Made by a program: the position numbers and the translations under genes. Below, one piece after another: positions 33,995 through 43,438 of a stretch of 64,000 nucleotides of DNA. This DNA is from Paraclostridium tenue (GTDB lineage Bacteria > Bacillota > Clostridia > Peptostreptococcales > Peptostreptococcaceae): assembly GCF_039521565.1 (NCBI RefSeq), contig NZ_BAAACP010000013.1:1-64000 (forward strand), read 5' to 3'. Positions within the stretch are counted from its first letter, which is position 1, and each line of letters begins with the position of its first letter. The notes under the pieces are model-generated. The model was not told the origin of the DNA and did not search any database. It saw nothing but the letters and a program-made list of their open reading frames with translations.

Positions 33995-35182
33995 ATGGAA
34001 AAAAGAAAGATATATATGGATTATTCGGCTACAACTCCTGTTAAAAAAGAAGTATTAGAGGCTATGATGCCTTACTTTACTGAAACTTTCGGAAATGCAT
34101 CAAGTTTCCATTCTTTCGGGAGAGATGCTAAAAACGTATTAGATAAATCAAGAGCAACAGTTGCATCACTTATAAATGCAAAACCAAATGAAATATACTT
34201 TACAGCTGGTGGAACAGAAAGTGATAACTGGGCTATAGAAGGAGTTGCTTTTGCAAATAAAGCAAAAGGAAATCATATAATAACTTCTAAGGTAGAACAC
34301 CATGGGATACTTCATGTTTGTGAATACTTAGAAAAACATCACGGATTTGAAGTAACTTACTTAGATGTTGATGCAGATGGTAGAGTAAATGCACAAGATG
34401 TAGAAAAAGCTATAACAGATAAAACTATATTAATAAGTATAATGTTTGCTAATAATGAAGTTGGAACAATTCAACCTATAAAAGAAATAGGAGAAATAGC
34501 TAAGAAGCATAATGTTATATTCCACACAGATGCTGTTCAAGCTGCAGGAAATATACCTATAGATGTTAAAGAATTAAATATAGACTTAATGAGTATGTCA
34601 TCTCATAAAATATATGGACCTAAAGGTATAGGTGCTTTATACATAAGAACTGGTGTTAAATTACACACTTTCGTTCATGGTGGAGCACAAGAAAGAAGAA
34701 GAAGAGCTGGTACTGAAAATATACCTGGTATAGTTGGATATGCTAAAGCATGTGAACTTGCAAAAGCTAACATGGGTGAGCATATAGAAAGATTAACTGC
34801 TTTAAGAACTAGACTTATAGATGGTATATTAGAAAGAATACCTCATACAAAAGTTAACGGAAGCTTAGAATATAGACTTCCAGGAAATGTGAACTTCTCA
34901 TTTGAATTCATAGAAGGAGAAGGAATATTATTAATGTTAGATATGTTAGGTATAGCTGCATCAAGTGGATCAGCTTGTACTTCAGGTTCACTAGATCCAT
35001 CTCACGTACTTATGGCTATGGGATTACCTCATGAGATAGCTCATGGTTCATTAAGACTTAGTATAGGAGATTTTACAACAGAAGAAGATATCGATTTTAT
35101 AATAGATAATTTACCAAAGATAATAGAAAGATTAAGAAGCATGTCGCCATTATATAACAAATTAGACAAGGGAGGTAAGTAA
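33995..35182 (+). CDS. iscS: Cysteine desulfurase
   Basis: The 395-residue PLP enzyme takes sulfur from cysteine for Fe-S clusters and tRNA thiolation. Key sites: HHGILHV, the PLP Lys in SSHKIYGPKG, and the catalytic Cys loop SSGSACTSGSLDPSH. An in-frame ATG at 33986 abuts the AGGAG. The ATG at 33995 is 9 bases after it and gives MEKRKIYMDYSATTP, so I use that. It forms an operon with iscR upstream and iscU one base downstream. It would also supply MnmA and the TtcA-like protein. Confidence 0.97.
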   Translation: MEKRKIYMDYSATTPVKKEVLEAMMPYFTETFGNASSFHSFGRDAKNVLDKSRATVASLINAKPNEIYFTAGGTESDNWAIEGVAFANKAKGNHIITSKVEHHGILHVCEYLEKHHGFEVTYLDVDADGRVNAQDVEKAITDKTILISIMFANNEVGTIQPIKEIGEIAKKHNVIFHTDAVQAAGNIPIDVKELNIDLMSMSSHKIYGPKGIGALYIRTGVKLHTFVHGGAQERRRRAGTENIPGIVGYAKACELAKANMGEHIERLTALRTRLIDGILERIPHTKVNGSLEYRLPGNVNFSFEFIEGEGILLMLDMLGIAASSGSACTSGSLDPSHVLMAMGLPHEIAHGSLRLSIGDFTTEEDIDFIIDNLPKIIERLRSMSPLYNKLDKGGK

Positions 35183-35183
35183 T

Positions 35184-35636
35184 ATGCAATACAGTGAAAA
35201 AGTTATGGACCATTTCATGAACCCAAGAAATGTTGGAGAGATAGAAAATGCAAGTGGAGTAGGAGAAGTTGGAAACGTAAAATGTGGAGATATAATGAGA
35301 ATATATCTTGATATAGATAATGATACTAAGGTTATAAATGACGTTAAGTTTATGACTTTCGGATGCGGATCAGCTATAGCAAGTTCTTCTATGGCTACAG
35401 AATTAATAAAAGGAAAAACTATAGATGAAGCTTTAGAAATAACTAATAAAGCTGTTGCAGAAGCTTTAGATGGTTTACCACCAGTTAAAATGCACTGTTC
35501 AGTTTTAGCTGAGCAAGCTATAAAAGCTGCTTTAATAGATTATTCTAAAAAGAATAATATACACATAGCTGCATTAGATGGTGTTGTTATAGAAGATGAT
35601 CACGATCATCATCATGATGTTGAAGAAGAAGAGTAA
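35184..35636 (+). CDS. iscU: Fe-S cluster scaffold IscU/NifU
   Basis: The 150-residue scaffold has the three ligand cysteines in GNVKCGDIM, TFGCGSAIASSSM and KMHCSVLAEQAI. The body is the usual 125 residues. It then carries an odd acidic and His-rich tail (DDHDHHHDVEEEE) that may bind metal. The ATG follows the iscS stop by one base, with GGAGG inside the iscS end, so synthesis is coupled. A terminator closes the operon. mnmA, often next in related genomes, is 13 kb away here. Confidence 0.96.
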   Translation: MQYSEKVMDHFMNPRNVGEIENASGVGEVGNVKCGDIMRIYLDIDNDTKVINDVKFMTFGCGSAIASSSMATELIKGKTIDEALEITNKAVAEALDGLPPVKMHCSVLAEQAIKAALIDYSKKNNIHIAALDGVVIEDDHDHHHDVEEEE

Positions 35637-35655
35637 GATAATATTAACTTAAATT

Positions 35656-35682
35656 AAAAAGGAGCATTTGCTCCTTTTTTTT
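35656..35682 (+). terminator. Terminator of the isc operon
   Basis: AAAAAGGAGCA (35656-35666) pairs with TGCTCCTTTTT (35669-35679), followed by more T's. Confidence 0.9.
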
Positions 35683-35761
35683 ATGTGAATTTTTATATTT
35701 AATGAAACTATTTAAGTGTGTATTTCGTCTAATATATGATAAGATTTTTTAAATTGTAAGA

Positions 35762-35798
35762 AAATCTTAAGAATTATATTAATTATTTCTTAAGATTT
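35762..35798. promoter_or_regulatory. Paired TCTTAAGA palindromes before TCS 2
   Basis: TCTTAAGA occurs at 35765-35772 and 35788-35795, 23 bases apart. Together they make a 12-bp inverted repeat (35762-35773 with 35787-35798). This spacing of about two helical turns fits a dimeric OmpR-type regulator site, perhaps for autoregulation by the gene at 35892. Confidence 0.45.
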
Positions 35799-35891
35799 AT
35801 ACTTTATTATATAAATATAGAAAAAAGTAGGATTAAGAGGGTGTAATAATGTATAATCAAATTCGATGATTAATTTAAGAGAGGTATATAA

Positions 35892-36587
35892 ATGAGCAAT
35901 ATTTTAGTAGTAGATGATGATAAGGAAATAGTAGATTCTATTGAAATTTATTTAAAAAATGAAGGTTTTAATATATTTAAAGCTTATGATGGGATAGAGG
36001 CTTTAGATATACTAATCAACCATGATATACATTTAATTCTCATGGACATTATGATGCCAAAATTAGATGGAATAAAGGCAACTATAAAAATTAGAGAAGA
36101 AAAAAATATTCCTATAATATTGATTTCAGCTAAAAGTGAAGATAGTGACAAAATTATTGGATTAAATATAGGGGCAGATGATTATATAACTAAGCCATTT
36201 AATCCATTAGAACTTATAGCTAGAACTAAATCTCAATTGAGAAGATATATAAAATTAGGAACCTATGAAGCACAAGAAAATAAAGATATTCTTCAAAGTG
36301 GAGATTTAAAATTAAATATTAGTACAAAAGAAGTTTTTGTAGAAGATGAATTTGTAAAACTTACTCCTATAGAATTTAAGATACTAAATCTTTTATTATC
36401 TAATAAAGGTAGAGTGTTTTCTATAGATGAAATATATGAAAAGGTGTGGAAAGAAGATAGCTTTAATGCAGAAAATACTGTAAGTGTACATATTAGGAGG
36501 ATTAGGGAAAAAATAGAAATTAATCCTAAAGAACCAAGATATTTAAAGGTGGTGTGGGGAGTTGGCTACAAAGTCGAGAAGTTATAA
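35892..36587 (+). CDS. OmpR/PhoB-family response regulator (TCS 2)
   Basis: The 231-residue regulator has VVDDDKEIVDSIE, phosphoacceptor Asp52 (ILMDIMMP), YITKPFNPLELIAR and a winged helix with VSVHIRRIREKIEI. It is strongly similar along its length to the TCS 1 regulator at 3788-4507, but lacks that protein's Cys-rich linker. The recognition helices are almost the same, so their DNA targets may overlap. GAGAGG precedes the ATG. Its last 26 bases overlap the start of the next small gene. Confidence 0.95.
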   Translation: MSNILVVDDDKEIVDSIEIYLKNEGFNIFKAYDGIEALDILINHDIHLILMDIMMPKLDGIKATIKIREEKNIPIILISAKSEDSDKIIGLNIGADDYITKPFNPLELIARTKSQLRRYIKLGTYEAQENKDILQSGDLKLNISTKEVFVEDEFVKLTPIEFKILNLLLSNKGRVFSIDEIYEKVWKEDSFNAENTVSVHIRRIREKIEINPKEPRYLKVVWGVGYKVEKL

Positions 36588-36786
36588 TATATTCAAAATA
36601 AAAAGATGGAATATACAATTAGTTTTACATTTTGTAATGTTACTTATATTTTTCTTTTTTACTCAGTTAGGGGCTGTATTAATAGGATGTACATATTTAG
36701 AAGGAAAAATAATATTACAATTTGTAGGTTTAATTATTGCAAATTTTATATTTTATAAAGCTATGACTGGGATGAATTTATTGTAA
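36562..36786 (+). CDS. Small membrane protein between regulator and kinase
   Basis: The 74-residue protein starts at a TTG inside the regulator gene, with AAAGGTGG nine bases upstream. It has two membrane segments (about 20-45 and 50-68). The preceding 20 bases are identical to those before the TTG start of the TCS 1 kinase, where the same site begins the kinase itself. So in this copy the coupled start leads to an extra membrane protein, and the kinase begins 20 bases after its stop. It may be a small accessory to the sensor, or a degenerated N-terminus. I know no family for it. Confidence 0.6.
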   Translation: MATKSRSYNIFKIKRWNIQLVLHFVMLLIFFFFTQLGAVLIGCTYLEGKIILQFVGLIIANFIFYKAMTGMNLL

Positions 36787-36806
36787 AAAGAAAAGCAGGT
36801 GGACAA

Positions 36807-38813
36807 ATGGGAAAATTAAATAAAGGTAATAAATGGATAAAAATTGTATTTTTAATTATATTTTTGATATCAACTTCAATATTTTTAGCAACAGGGCAAA
36901 AAATGATAGAGGGATATGAATTTCATTATATAAAACAAAGTAACTTATTAGAAAAAAGTAATAAAATATATGCAGATAATTTTTTTGAAACGGATAACTT
37001 TGATAATCAAATTCTTCAAAATTTAATAGATAGAATGGTGGTAGCGACTTCAAATTCAGGTGATTATGAAAATGAATCTATAGAAAATGCAAAGAAAGAT
37101 TTAAGTGAATTTAAAGATGTAAAGTTTTTTATAAAAAATAATTCAACAGGTAAAATTTATACAAATACTAATTATGAAAGTAATAAAGTTTTTAGAGAAA
37201 ATCAAAAGGATTATTGTAATATAGAAATTGATTTAAATAATAATGAAGGCACATATACAAAAATAATCGATAAAAAAAGATTATCATCAAGTATATATTC
37301 AAATTATTTTTGGGTAATGCAAGATAAACCAGAACCTATATCAATAAGTATATCAATTCCAAAACAGATAAATAATTATGAGCCATTTGGATTAAGGGCA
37401 TATCAAGATGATTTTAAACATTCACGTAATAATATAGATATTTTATTTAAAGTTTTAATATCTTCTGGTATTATAAGTATAATTTCTTTAATAGCGTGTA
37501 TAAAAGCTAAAGGAAAATTTATTAACAAGGATGGGTTACTTTTAAAAATATATAGAAGAATACCTATAGAAATTTACATAATAGGTGTAATTATATTACT
37601 TTTTCCTATGTTTTTAGGTTTTAGTTATATTATATCGATTATTAATAAATTCATAGCTATTACATCGATTATAATGTGGATAATTTACTTTAAAAATCTA
37701 GATGAAAAGAAAGCTTTAATAACTAATAGTATTACTTATAATATATGTAGATTTTTTATAAACATAATTAAAAATATTATTAAGTATAAAAATAAATTAC
37801 CTTTAATAAAGAGATTAATTTTAGTAGAATTAGTGATAGTAATTATTGTAGGTTTAATATTTATATTTTTATATACTACTTGGTATTGGCAAGACCCATT
37901 TTTTATGCTAATTGCAATAATTGGTTTTTTAACTTTAAGCTTAATTATAATAACAGGGATTATATTAAATAAAATAGATTATTTAGATAACATAATAGAA
38001 GGAACTAAAAAAATAAAAAATGGAAATATAAATCATAAAATAGAAGTAAAAGGTAATGATATATTGGCTACATTTGCACAAGATATAAATAATTTGAGTG
38101 AAGGTCTTGAAAGTGCAATAGATGAAAAGTTTAAAAGCGAGAGAATGAAGGCTGAACTTATAACAAATGTAAGCCATGATTTAAAAACTCCATTAACTTC
38201 TATAATAAATTATGTAGATTTAATAAAAAAAGAAGAAAATATACAACCTGAGTATTTAAAAGATTATATAAATGTATTAGACAATAAATCAAAAAGATTA
38301 AAAATTCTTATAGAAGATTTATTTGAAGCTAGCAAAGCTAGTAGTGGCAATATAGAACTTAATATAGAAAAGTTAGATTTAAACCAATTATTAAGACAAA
38401 GTATTGGAGAAAATGAAGAAAAACTTACAAATTCTAATTTGAATTTAAAAGTAAACTTACTAAAAGAACCTGTATATATAAATTGTGATGGGAAAAGAAT
38501 GTATAGGGTATTTGAAAATTTATTAATAAATATTTCTAAGTATTCACTTGAGAATACTAGAGTTTATATAGACATGAAAGTAGATGAAGATAAAGTATAT
38601 TTATCTTTTAAAAATATTTCAGCTTATGAACTTAATTTTGAAGCAGATGAAATAATTGAAAGATTTAGAAGGGGAGATTTATCTAGAAACACAGAAGGTA
38701 GTGGATTAGGACTTGCTATTGCTCGTGATTTGGTGGAACTTCAAGATGGAAATTTTGATATACAGATAGATGGAGATTTGTTTAAAGTAAAATTAGAATT
38801 TAAAAAAGTATAA
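36807..38813 (+). CDS. Sensor histidine kinase (TCS 2)
   Basis: The 668-residue kinase has a first membrane helix (about 10-30), an extracytoplasmic domain of about 180 residues, and several more helices to about 395. A HAMP-like linker follows, then HisKA with His457 in NVSHDLKTPLTS and a HATPase with EGSGLGLAIARDL. The catalytic half closely matches the TCS 1 kinase. The sensory half is longer, with an external domain TCS 1 lacks, so the signals probably differ. AGGTGG precedes the ATG. A terminator shared with pyc follows. Confidence 0.93.
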   Translation: MGKLNKGNKWIKIVFLIIFLISTSIFLATGQKMIEGYEFHYIKQSNLLEKSNKIYADNFFETDNFDNQILQNLIDRMVVATSNSGDYENESIENAKKDLSEFKDVKFFIKNNSTGKIYTNTNYESNKVFRENQKDYCNIEIDLNNNEGTYTKIIDKKRLSSSIYSNYFWVMQDKPEPISISISIPKQINNYEPFGLRAYQDDFKHSRNNIDILFKVLISSGIISIISLIACIKAKGKFINKDGLLLKIYRRIPIEIYIIGVIILLFPMFLGFSYIISIINKFIAITSIIMWIIYFKNLDEKKALITNSITYNICRFFINIIKNIIKYKNKLPLIKRLILVELVIVIIVGLIFIFLYTTWYWQDPFFMLIAIIGFLTLSLIIITGIILNKIDYLDNIIEGTKKIKNGNINHKIEVKGNDILATFAQDINNLSEGLESAIDEKFKSERMKAELITNVSHDLKTPLTSIINYVDLIKKEENIQPEYLKDYINVLDNKSKRLKILIEDLFEASKASSGNIELNIEKLDLNQLLRQSIGENEEKLTNSNLNLKVNLLKEPVYINCDGKRMYRVFENLLINISKYSLENTRVYIDMKVDEDKVYLSFKNISAYELNFEADEIIERFRRGDLSRNTEGSGLGLAIARDLVELQDGNFDIQIDGDLFKVKLEFKKV

Positions 38814-38821
38814 AGAGCAAT

Positions 38822-38851
38822 AAAAAAGAACCTGTATACAGGTTCTTTTTT
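38822..38851. terminator. Bidirectional terminator TCS 2 / pyc
   Basis: AAAAAGAACCTGTA (38823-38836) and TACAGGTTCTTTTT (38837-38850) are perfect inverted arms between the convergent genes. Confidence 0.85.
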
Positions 38852-38852
38852 A

Positions 38853-41800
38853 TTATTTCATTTCTACTAATAATTGTTTATCCTTGACAAGTTCATCTTG
38901 TTTTACAAGTATATTTTTGATTATTCCATCAGTTTTTGCAACTATAACAGTTTCCATTTTCATAGCTTCAATAACTATAATCGCCTCATTTTTCTTAACA
39001 GATTGATTTTCTTTGACGAAAACTTTAGCAACTTTTCCTGGTATACTAGCACCTATTTGTAATAGATTGTTCATATCTGCTTTTAATATATCTTTTATAT
39101 TTGAGCAGTGGTTGTTATCCTTTATTTCAATATCTCTTATCATTCCATTTAGCTCAAATGATAAGGTTCTTGTTCCATCTTCTTTTACATCTCCAATTTC
39201 TATCAACTTTATAGTTAGAACTTTACCTTCTTCAATTTCTACCTCACATTCTTCACCAATAGATAAACCATAGAAGTAAACATGACTTTCAAGTTTAGAT
39301 ATATCATTATATAATTGTAAATGCTTTAGATAGTCTTCATAAACCTTAGGATATAGGGTATAACTTAATATATTTCTGATATTTGAATCCATTTTAAATT
39401 TATCATCAAGATAATTTTTAATACTTTCAAAGTTCTCATTTTCTATTAATGTTCCAGGTCTAGTTGTTATAGGTTTATCTCCTTTTAATACTATTTTTTG
39501 AATATCCTTAGGAATGCCACCTTCAGGTTGACCTATCATACCTTTGCAATAATCAACTACTGAGTCTGGGAAAGCTAAGTTTTTCCCTTCTATTAATATA
39601 TTATTTTTATCAAGTTTATTTTTTACCATAAATATAGCTAAGTCACCAACCACTTTAGATGATGGAGTTACTTTTATGATATCTCCTAATATATCATTTG
39701 ATTCTTTATATTTTTCTTTTACTTGGTCAAATTTATCAGATAAACCTAAGCTATCAGCTTGAGGTTTTAAGTTAGTATATTGACCACCAGGTATTTCATA
39801 TTTATATATTTCAGCAGATGGATTACTTAAATCACTTTCAAATTTAGAATATACTTTTCTCAAATCTTTGTAATAATTTCCTAATTCTTCATATCCGTAT
39901 AAATCTATTTTAGTATCTCTTTCTGTATTTTTTAAAGCTTCTACAATAGCATTTAAAGATGGTTGGCTTGTAAGAGACGACATTGTTTCAAGTGCAGTGT
40001 CTACAATATCAACACCAGCTTCACTAGCCATTAAAAGAGTTGCAACACCATTTCCACTAGTATCATGTGTATGAAGATGAATAGGAGCATCTACATTTGC
40101 TTTTAACTCTTTTATAAGCTTATATGCTGCATAGGGCTTTAAAAGTCCAGCCATATCTTTTATACATATTATATCTGAACCCAATTCTTCTAACTGCTTA
40201 GCCATATTTATATAATATTCTAAGTTATATTTACTCTTTGATGGATCTAGAATGTCTCCTGTATAACAAATTGTAGATTCTACTATTTTTCCAGTTTCAA
40301 GAGCTGTATAAATAGATGGTTTCATATTTTCTACCCAGTTTAGAGAGTCAAATATTCTAAAAATATCTATACCTTTATTAGCAGATTCTTTTAAAAATTC
40401 ATTTATAACATTATCTGGATAATTTTTATATCCAACACCATTAGAAGCTCTAAACAACATCTGAAACATTATATTAGGTATTTCTTCTCTTAATCTTTCT
40501 AATCTTAACCATGGAGATTCTTTTAAAAATCTATAAGCTACATCATAAGTAGCACCTCCCCACATTTCAAGAGAAAATAAATCTTTCATATATTCATTTG
40601 TTGGTTTAGCTACTTTTAGTAAGTCATAGCTTCTAAGTCTTGTAGCAAGAAGCGATTGATGAGCATCTCTCATTGTAGTATCTGTTATTAATAATTTTTT
40701 CTCATTTTTTATAGTATCTATATATTTTTTCTTACCAAGTTTATTAAATAAATCTCTACTGCCTTCTTTATTTACAATAGAATCTTCTAACCTAGGAGTA
40801 TATATAGTTTGGAACTTAGGCTTTTTACTACATTTATTTTCATTAACTATTGTATTTCCTATAAATTGCAGTAATTTTGTTCCTCTATCTTTACTTTCTT
40901 TTATATCAAATAAATCAGGGTTTTCATCAATGAATTTGGTACTACATTTTCCATTTGCAAATATTTTATTATTTAAGACGTTAATTAAAAATCCAACATT
41001 TGTTTTAACTCCTCTAATTCTAAGTTCTTTTATAGAACGGATAGTTTTATTTATTGCCCCTTTAAAAGTTCTATCCCAAGAAATTGTTTTAACTAATAAA
41101 CTGTCATAATAAGGGCTTATAGTAGAACCTGTAAATCCATTGCCACCATCAAGTCTTATACCAAATCCTGAACCAGTTCTATAAACTTGAACTTTACCTG
41201 TATCGGGCATAAAATTATTTTTTGGATCTTCAGTTGTTATTCTACATTGAATAGAGTAGCCTCTTATTTGTATATCTTCTTGATTTTTAATATTTATTTG
41301 TTCATCATCTAATCTATGACCTTGGGCAATTAATATTTGACTTTGAACTATATCAATTCCTGTTATCATTTCAGTAACTGTATGCTCAACTTGAACTCTA
41401 GGATTCATTTCTATAAAATAAAAATTTTCAGTTTCATCAACTAAAAATTCAAGTGTACCAGCATTTACATATCCTACATGTTTAGCTATTTTTACTGCAC
41501 ATTTACATATTTTTTCACGCAATTGAGTAGATAATGAAAATGCAGGAGCATATTCAATGATTTTTTGATGTCTTCTTTGAACCGAGCAATCTCTTTCATA
41601 TAAATGAACAATATTTCCATACATATCACCAAGTATTTGAACTTCTATATGCTTAGGATTTTTTATAAATTTTTCTATAAAAATTATATCCTCACCAAAA
41701 GCTTTTTTAGATTCACTGCAAGCAGTTTCATATTCTATGCCTAAATTATTTTCATCATATACAACTCTCATACCTCTACCGCCACCACCATTAGAGGCTT

Positions 41801-42284
41801 TAAGCATGATAGGATATCCTATTTGACTGGCAATTTCCTTAGCTTCTTCAATACTCTTAATAGGTTTGTCAATACCAGGAATAGTAGGGACACTTACGTT
41901 TTTTGCTATTTGTTTAGAGTTTATTTTATCTCCCATCATATTCATTATATCTGCAGATGGACCTATAAATATTATTTTATTTTCTTCACATTTACGTACA
42001 AACTCTGGATTTTCAGATAGAAATCCATATCCAGGATGTATTGCATCTACGTTTTTTTCTTTAGCTAGTTTTATTATGGAATCTATATCTAAATAAGCAT
42101 CTATAGGACCTTTGTCTTCTCCAATTAGATAAGATTCATCAGCCTTAGTTCTAAATAATGAATATTTATCTTCTTTACTGTATACACACACACTTTTTAT
42201 TCCTAATTCAGAGCAAGCTCTAAATATTCTAATAGCAATTTCACCTCTGTTAGCAACAAGTATCTTATTTATTTTTTTAAGCAT
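38853..42284 (-). CDS. pyc: Pyruvate carboxylase
   Basis: The 1143-residue single-chain enzyme makes oxaloacetate from pyruvate, ATP and bicarbonate. Domain order: biotin carboxylase (about 1-450; KASNGGGGRGMRVV, EMNPRVQVEHTVTE), carboxyltransferase (about 530-800; DTTMRDAHQSLLATRLRS, LHTHDTSGNG), a linker domain, and C-terminal biotinyl domain with the biotin Lys in IEAMKMET. An in-frame ATG 21 bases upstream lies before the ribosome site (AAAGGAG). The ATG at 42284 has correct spacing, giving MLKKINKILVANRGEIA. Anaplerotic for amino acid synthesis. Confidence 0.97.
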   Translation of the reverse strand: MLKKINKILVANRGEIAIRIFRACSELGIKSVCVYSKEDKYSLFRTKADESYLIGEDKGPIDAYLDIDSIIKLAKEKNVDAIHPGYGFLSENPEFVRKCEENKIIFIGPSADIMNMMGDKINSKQIAKNVSVPTIPGIDKPIKSIEEAKEIASQIGYPIMLKASNGGGGRGMRVVYDENNLGIEYETACSESKKAFGEDIIFIEKFIKNPKHIEVQILGDMYGNIVHLYERDCSVQRRHQKIIEYAPAFSLSTQLREKICKCAVKIAKHVGYVNAGTLEFLVDETENFYFIEMNPRVQVEHTVTEMITGIDIVQSQILIAQGHRLDDEQINIKNQEDIQIRGYSIQCRITTEDPKNNFMPDTGKVQVYRTGSGFGIRLDGGNGFTGSTISPYYDSLLVKTISWDRTFKGAINKTIRSIKELRIRGVKTNVGFLINVLNNKIFANGKCSTKFIDENPDLFDIKESKDRGTKLLQFIGNTIVNENKCSKKPKFQTIYTPRLEDSIVNKEGSRDLFNKLGKKKYIDTIKNEKKLLITDTTMRDAHQSLLATRLRSYDLLKVAKPTNEYMKDLFSLEMWGGATYDVAYRFLKESPWLRLERLREEIPNIMFQMLFRASNGVGYKNYPDNVINEFLKESANKGIDIFRIFDSLNWVENMKPSIYTALETGKIVESTICYTGDILDPSKSKYNLEYYINMAKQLEELGSDIICIKDMAGLLKPYAAYKLIKELKANVDAPIHLHTHDTSGNGVATLLMASEAGVDIVDTALETMSSLTSQPSLNAIVEALKNTERDTKIDLYGYEELGNYYKDLRKVYSKFESDLSNPSAEIYKYEIPGGQYTNLKPQADSLGLSDKFDQVKEKYKESNDILGDIIKVTPSSKVVGDLAIFMVKNKLDKNNILIEGKNLAFPDSVVDYCKGMIGQPEGGIPKDIQKIVLKGDKPITTRPGTLIENENFESIKNYLDDKFKMDSNIRNILSYTLYPKVYEDYLKHLQLYNDISKLESHVYFYGLSIGEECEVEIEEGKVLTIKLIEIGDVKEDGTRTLSFELNGMIRDIEIKDNNHCSNIKDILKADMNNLLQIGASIPGKVAKVFVKENQSVKKNEAIIVIEAMKMETVIVAKTDGIIKNILVKQDELVKDKQLLVEMK

Positions 42285-42305
42285 AAAAGTAAAAACTCCT
42301 TTCAT

Positions 42306-42629
42306 TTCTTTTGATATTAAAGAGTATATAGTATTTAACTTTAATTTTAAATAGTAAAAATAAAGTTCTTTAATAAATAAAATGAATATATATAATTGAA
42401 TAATTTTTATAGTTTGAAAATATATAATTATCTTATTAAATAGGGGTCAAAAAGTTTAAAATCCTTAAAATATATAATTACCTCATAAAATTTAAGTGTA
42501 TTGCTTTTAAAACTTTAAAATAGGAATGCTTAAATAGTTTAAGGCATAGAAAATTAAAGAAAAGTGTTAATTTATAATCTATGTTATAATACTTAAGTAT
42601 TTAAAAAAATTTTATAAAGGAGTACTTAA
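42306..42629. other. Gap with a 25-bp direct repeat at 50-bp period
   Basis: This 324-base A+T-rich gap holds the leaders of pyc and of the next gene, with no small gene. AAAATATATAATTA followed by a similar 11 bases occurs at 42417-42441 and 42467-42491, exactly 50 bases apart. It could be a pair of binding sites on one face of the helix or a local duplication. Confidence 0.45.
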
Positions 42630-43325
42630 ATGAAAAAAATTAGATATTATTTTGTTATATCATTTATATTAATCGCTTTATCATCCATAATGTTTTTTAT
42701 ACATTATCTAATTTTTGGCCAAGCAATAAACACTGCATACTATTCTCTTATGAATTTATGTTTTATTCCCATAAACAGTTTAGTTGTAACTATAATGCTT
42801 GAAAAATTAATAGATTACAGAGCTAAAAAAGATAGAATCGAAAAAATAAATATGCTAGTTGGTGTATTTTTCACAGAAGTTGGTGGGAAATTAATGCATC
42901 TTATTATAGATGCAGATAAAGATGCAAAAAATTACATAACAAATTTTGAGGATTTAAATAAAATAAAGAAATCTTTATATGAATATAATTATAAAGTTAA
43001 TATGAATTATATAGATTTGTGTACAATAAAAAATATATTAGTAGAACATAGCAATTTGTTTGTAACATTAATAAGTAATGAGAGTATACTACAACATCAA
43101 ATTTTTACAGATTTGCTTATGTCTGTAATTCACTTGAGAGATGAAATTATATTTATGGAAAAAGATAATGAGTTAGAACTTAATATAAACCATTTAGAAA
43201 ATGATGTTATAAGAGTATATAAAAATATTTCAATACAGTGGATTTCATATTTAGAATACTTACAAAAATCATATCCATTTTTATACAATAATGCAATAAG
43301 AGTTAATCCATTTAAGTTTGATTAA
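42630..43325 (+). CDS. Hypothetical protein with two N-terminal membrane helices
   Basis: The 231-residue protein has membrane helices at about 6-28 and 35-58 and then a soluble helical domain of 170 residues beginning LIDYRAKKDRIEKINMLVG. The domain has ordinary charge and no catalytic motif I can name. The helix pair plus cytoplasmic domain suggests a membrane-bound sensor or scaffold (inference only). AAAGGAG precedes the ATG. It is a single-gene unit closed by a terminator. Confidence 0.65.
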   Translation: MKKIRYYFVISFILIALSSIMFFIHYLIFGQAINTAYYSLMNLCFIPINSLVVTIMLEKLIDYRAKKDRIEKINMLVGVFFTEVGGKLMHLIIDADKDAKNYITNFEDLNKIKKSLYEYNYKVNMNYIDLCTIKNILVEHSNLFVTLISNESILQHQIFTDLLMSVIHLRDEIIFMEKDNELELNINHLENDVIRVYKNISIQWISYLEYLQKSYPFLYNNAIRVNPFKFD

Positions 43326-43327
43326 AG

Positions 43328-43364
43328 AGAAGTGAGAATAGTTTTTTATTCTCACTTCTTTTTT
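43328..43364 (+). terminator. Terminator of the two-helix protein gene
   Basis: AGAAGTGAGAAT (43328-43339) and ATTCTCACTTCT (43348-43359) pair perfectly over 12 bp and run into T's. Confidence 0.9.
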
Positions 43365-43438
43365 AGATTTTAGAAATGAATAAATAAATTTTTTATGGGT
43401 ATATGAATGATAGATAAAAGAAACTAAAATTTAATAAA

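Noticed and set aside
42284..42305. Upstream ATG giving a 1150-residue pyruvate carboxylase
   Set aside because: That ATG precedes the AAAGGAG ribosome site; the ATG at 42284 is correctly spaced.
43325..43438. Riboswitch before the MFS pump
   Set aside because: No known aptamer motif is visible; the inverted repeats are better explained as operators, though a leader stem remains possible.
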